Source: Gemmatimonadota bacterium
GTDB lineage: Bacteria > Gemmatimonadota > Gemmatimonadetes > Gemmatimonadales > Gemmatimonadaceae
Assembly: GCA_026387915.1 (NCBI GenBank)
Contig: JAPLKS010000013.1
Span: 186,001-250,000, forward strand
Reading direction: 5' to 3'
DNA: 64,000 nucleotides
Shown piece by piece: positions 63,619-64,000 of this stretch. Position 1 is the stretch's first letter, and every line of letters starts with the position of its first letter. The notes beneath the pieces were generated by a model. The model saw only the letters and a program-made list of their open reading frames with translations. It ran no database searches and was not told the DNA's origin. Both the position numbers and the translations under genes were made by a program.

Positions 63619-64000
63619 ATGAAACTTTGGATTGACGCCGACGCCGCGCCCATGATGGTGAAGGAGGTCTGCTTCCGCGCCTCCGACCGGCTCAAGCTCG
63701 ATGCCGTCTTTGTGGCCAACCAGCGGGTGCCCCTGCCGCCGGGCTATACGCACCTCACCGCCGTGCGCGTGGACTCGGGTGCCGACGAAGCCGACCGGTA
63801 TATCGCCGAGCACGCCGAGGCTGGCGATGTGGCCGTCACGGCCGACATCCCGCTCGCGGCGTTGCTTGTGCCCAAGGGTGTGGTGGTGATTGATCCGCGC
63901 GGCGAGGAGTACACGCCGGAGATCATCGGCGAGCGACTCTCGGTGCGCAACTTCATGGACGAGCTGCGCGGGCAAGGGGTTGAGACGGGCGGGCATGCGC
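63619..64000 (+). CDS. UPF0178 (YaiI/YqxD) family protein, partial
   Basis: 127 codons are open to the right edge, so the C-terminus is missing. The start [11 protein letters not shown] and [25 protein letters not shown] and NFMDELR segments match the YaiI/YqxD family, which resembles PIN-type nuclease folds but has no established function. It is divergent from the VF530 gene. Confidence 0.93.
   Translation, partial: MKLWIDADAAPMMVKEVCFRASDRLKLDAVFVANQRVPLPPGYTHLTAVRVDSGADEADRYIAEHAEAGDVAVTADIPLAALLVPKGVVVIDPRGEEYTPEIIGERLSVRNFMDELRGQGVETGGHA

Overview
The window looks like chromosomal DNA of a high-GC, Gram-negative-type bacterium. The best guess is the phylum Gemmatimonadota. The reasons are a SusC/SusD-type TonB outer-membrane uptake pair in a high-GC genome, many secreted metallo- and serine hydrolases with Gly/Arg-rich loops, and a gene mix that resembles Bacteroidota in uptake but not in base composition. 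This is an inference from gene content; no rRNA gene is present. I see no prophage, insertion sequence or CRISPR array.

Layout. (1) 1-18286 is a secreted peptide-catabolism region on the minus strand: a D-aminoacylase-family protein cut by the left edge, a serine hydrolase, a SusD/SusC pair, three amidohydrolases in tandem, an S9 peptidase, then a divergent M14 carboxypeptidase-like protein. (2) 18300-34126 holds two Met tRNAs and a long minus-strand housekeeping block: eno-ftsB, plsC, thiL, nnrD, a Minf_1886-type protein, glyA, rpiB, leucine dehydrogenase, acyl-CoA dehydrogenase, 3-hydroxyacyl-CoA dehydrogenase, a CPBP protease, a thiolase, an unknown exported protein, thrS and a 48-residue membrane protein. 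(3) 34235-45114 is a plus-strand chain of valS, an Ig-like lipoprotein, selA, gmhB-like, purN, purH and a DUF2723 membrane glycosyltransferase; its first five genes overlap by 4 nt at each junction. (4) 45117-50499 is a signalling locus: an Hpt protein, tRNA-Ser(UGA), a hybrid histidine kinase split from a second receiver domain by a 17-nt G/C run, and a cobalamin-binding protein carrying the full CarH-type light-switch residue set, with a divergent CpcT/CpeT-family gene. (5) 50585-60499 returns to exported hydrolases: a second amidohydrolase pair, M55 D-aminopeptidase, DUF6702, M1 peptidase, HupE/UreJ-like, a second serine hydrolase, small membrane proteins and a small HTH protein. (6) 61027-64000 has tRNA-Ser(GCU), gltX, a lexA-like gene, VF530 and a UPF0178 gene cut by the right edge.

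How the parts fit. Regions 1 and 5 together suggest extracellular or periplasmic breakdown of peptides and D-amino-acid-containing material, with uptake through SusCD. The leucine dehydrogenase, acyl-CoA dehydrogenase, hydroxyacyl-CoA dehydrogenase and thiolase block could oxidise the branched-chain amino acids released. The most unusual features are the predicted B12-based photoreceptor feeding a hybrid-kinase phosphorelay, the homopolymer frameshift in that kinase, and the repeated pairing of intact amidohydrolases with partners that have lost every metal ligand.
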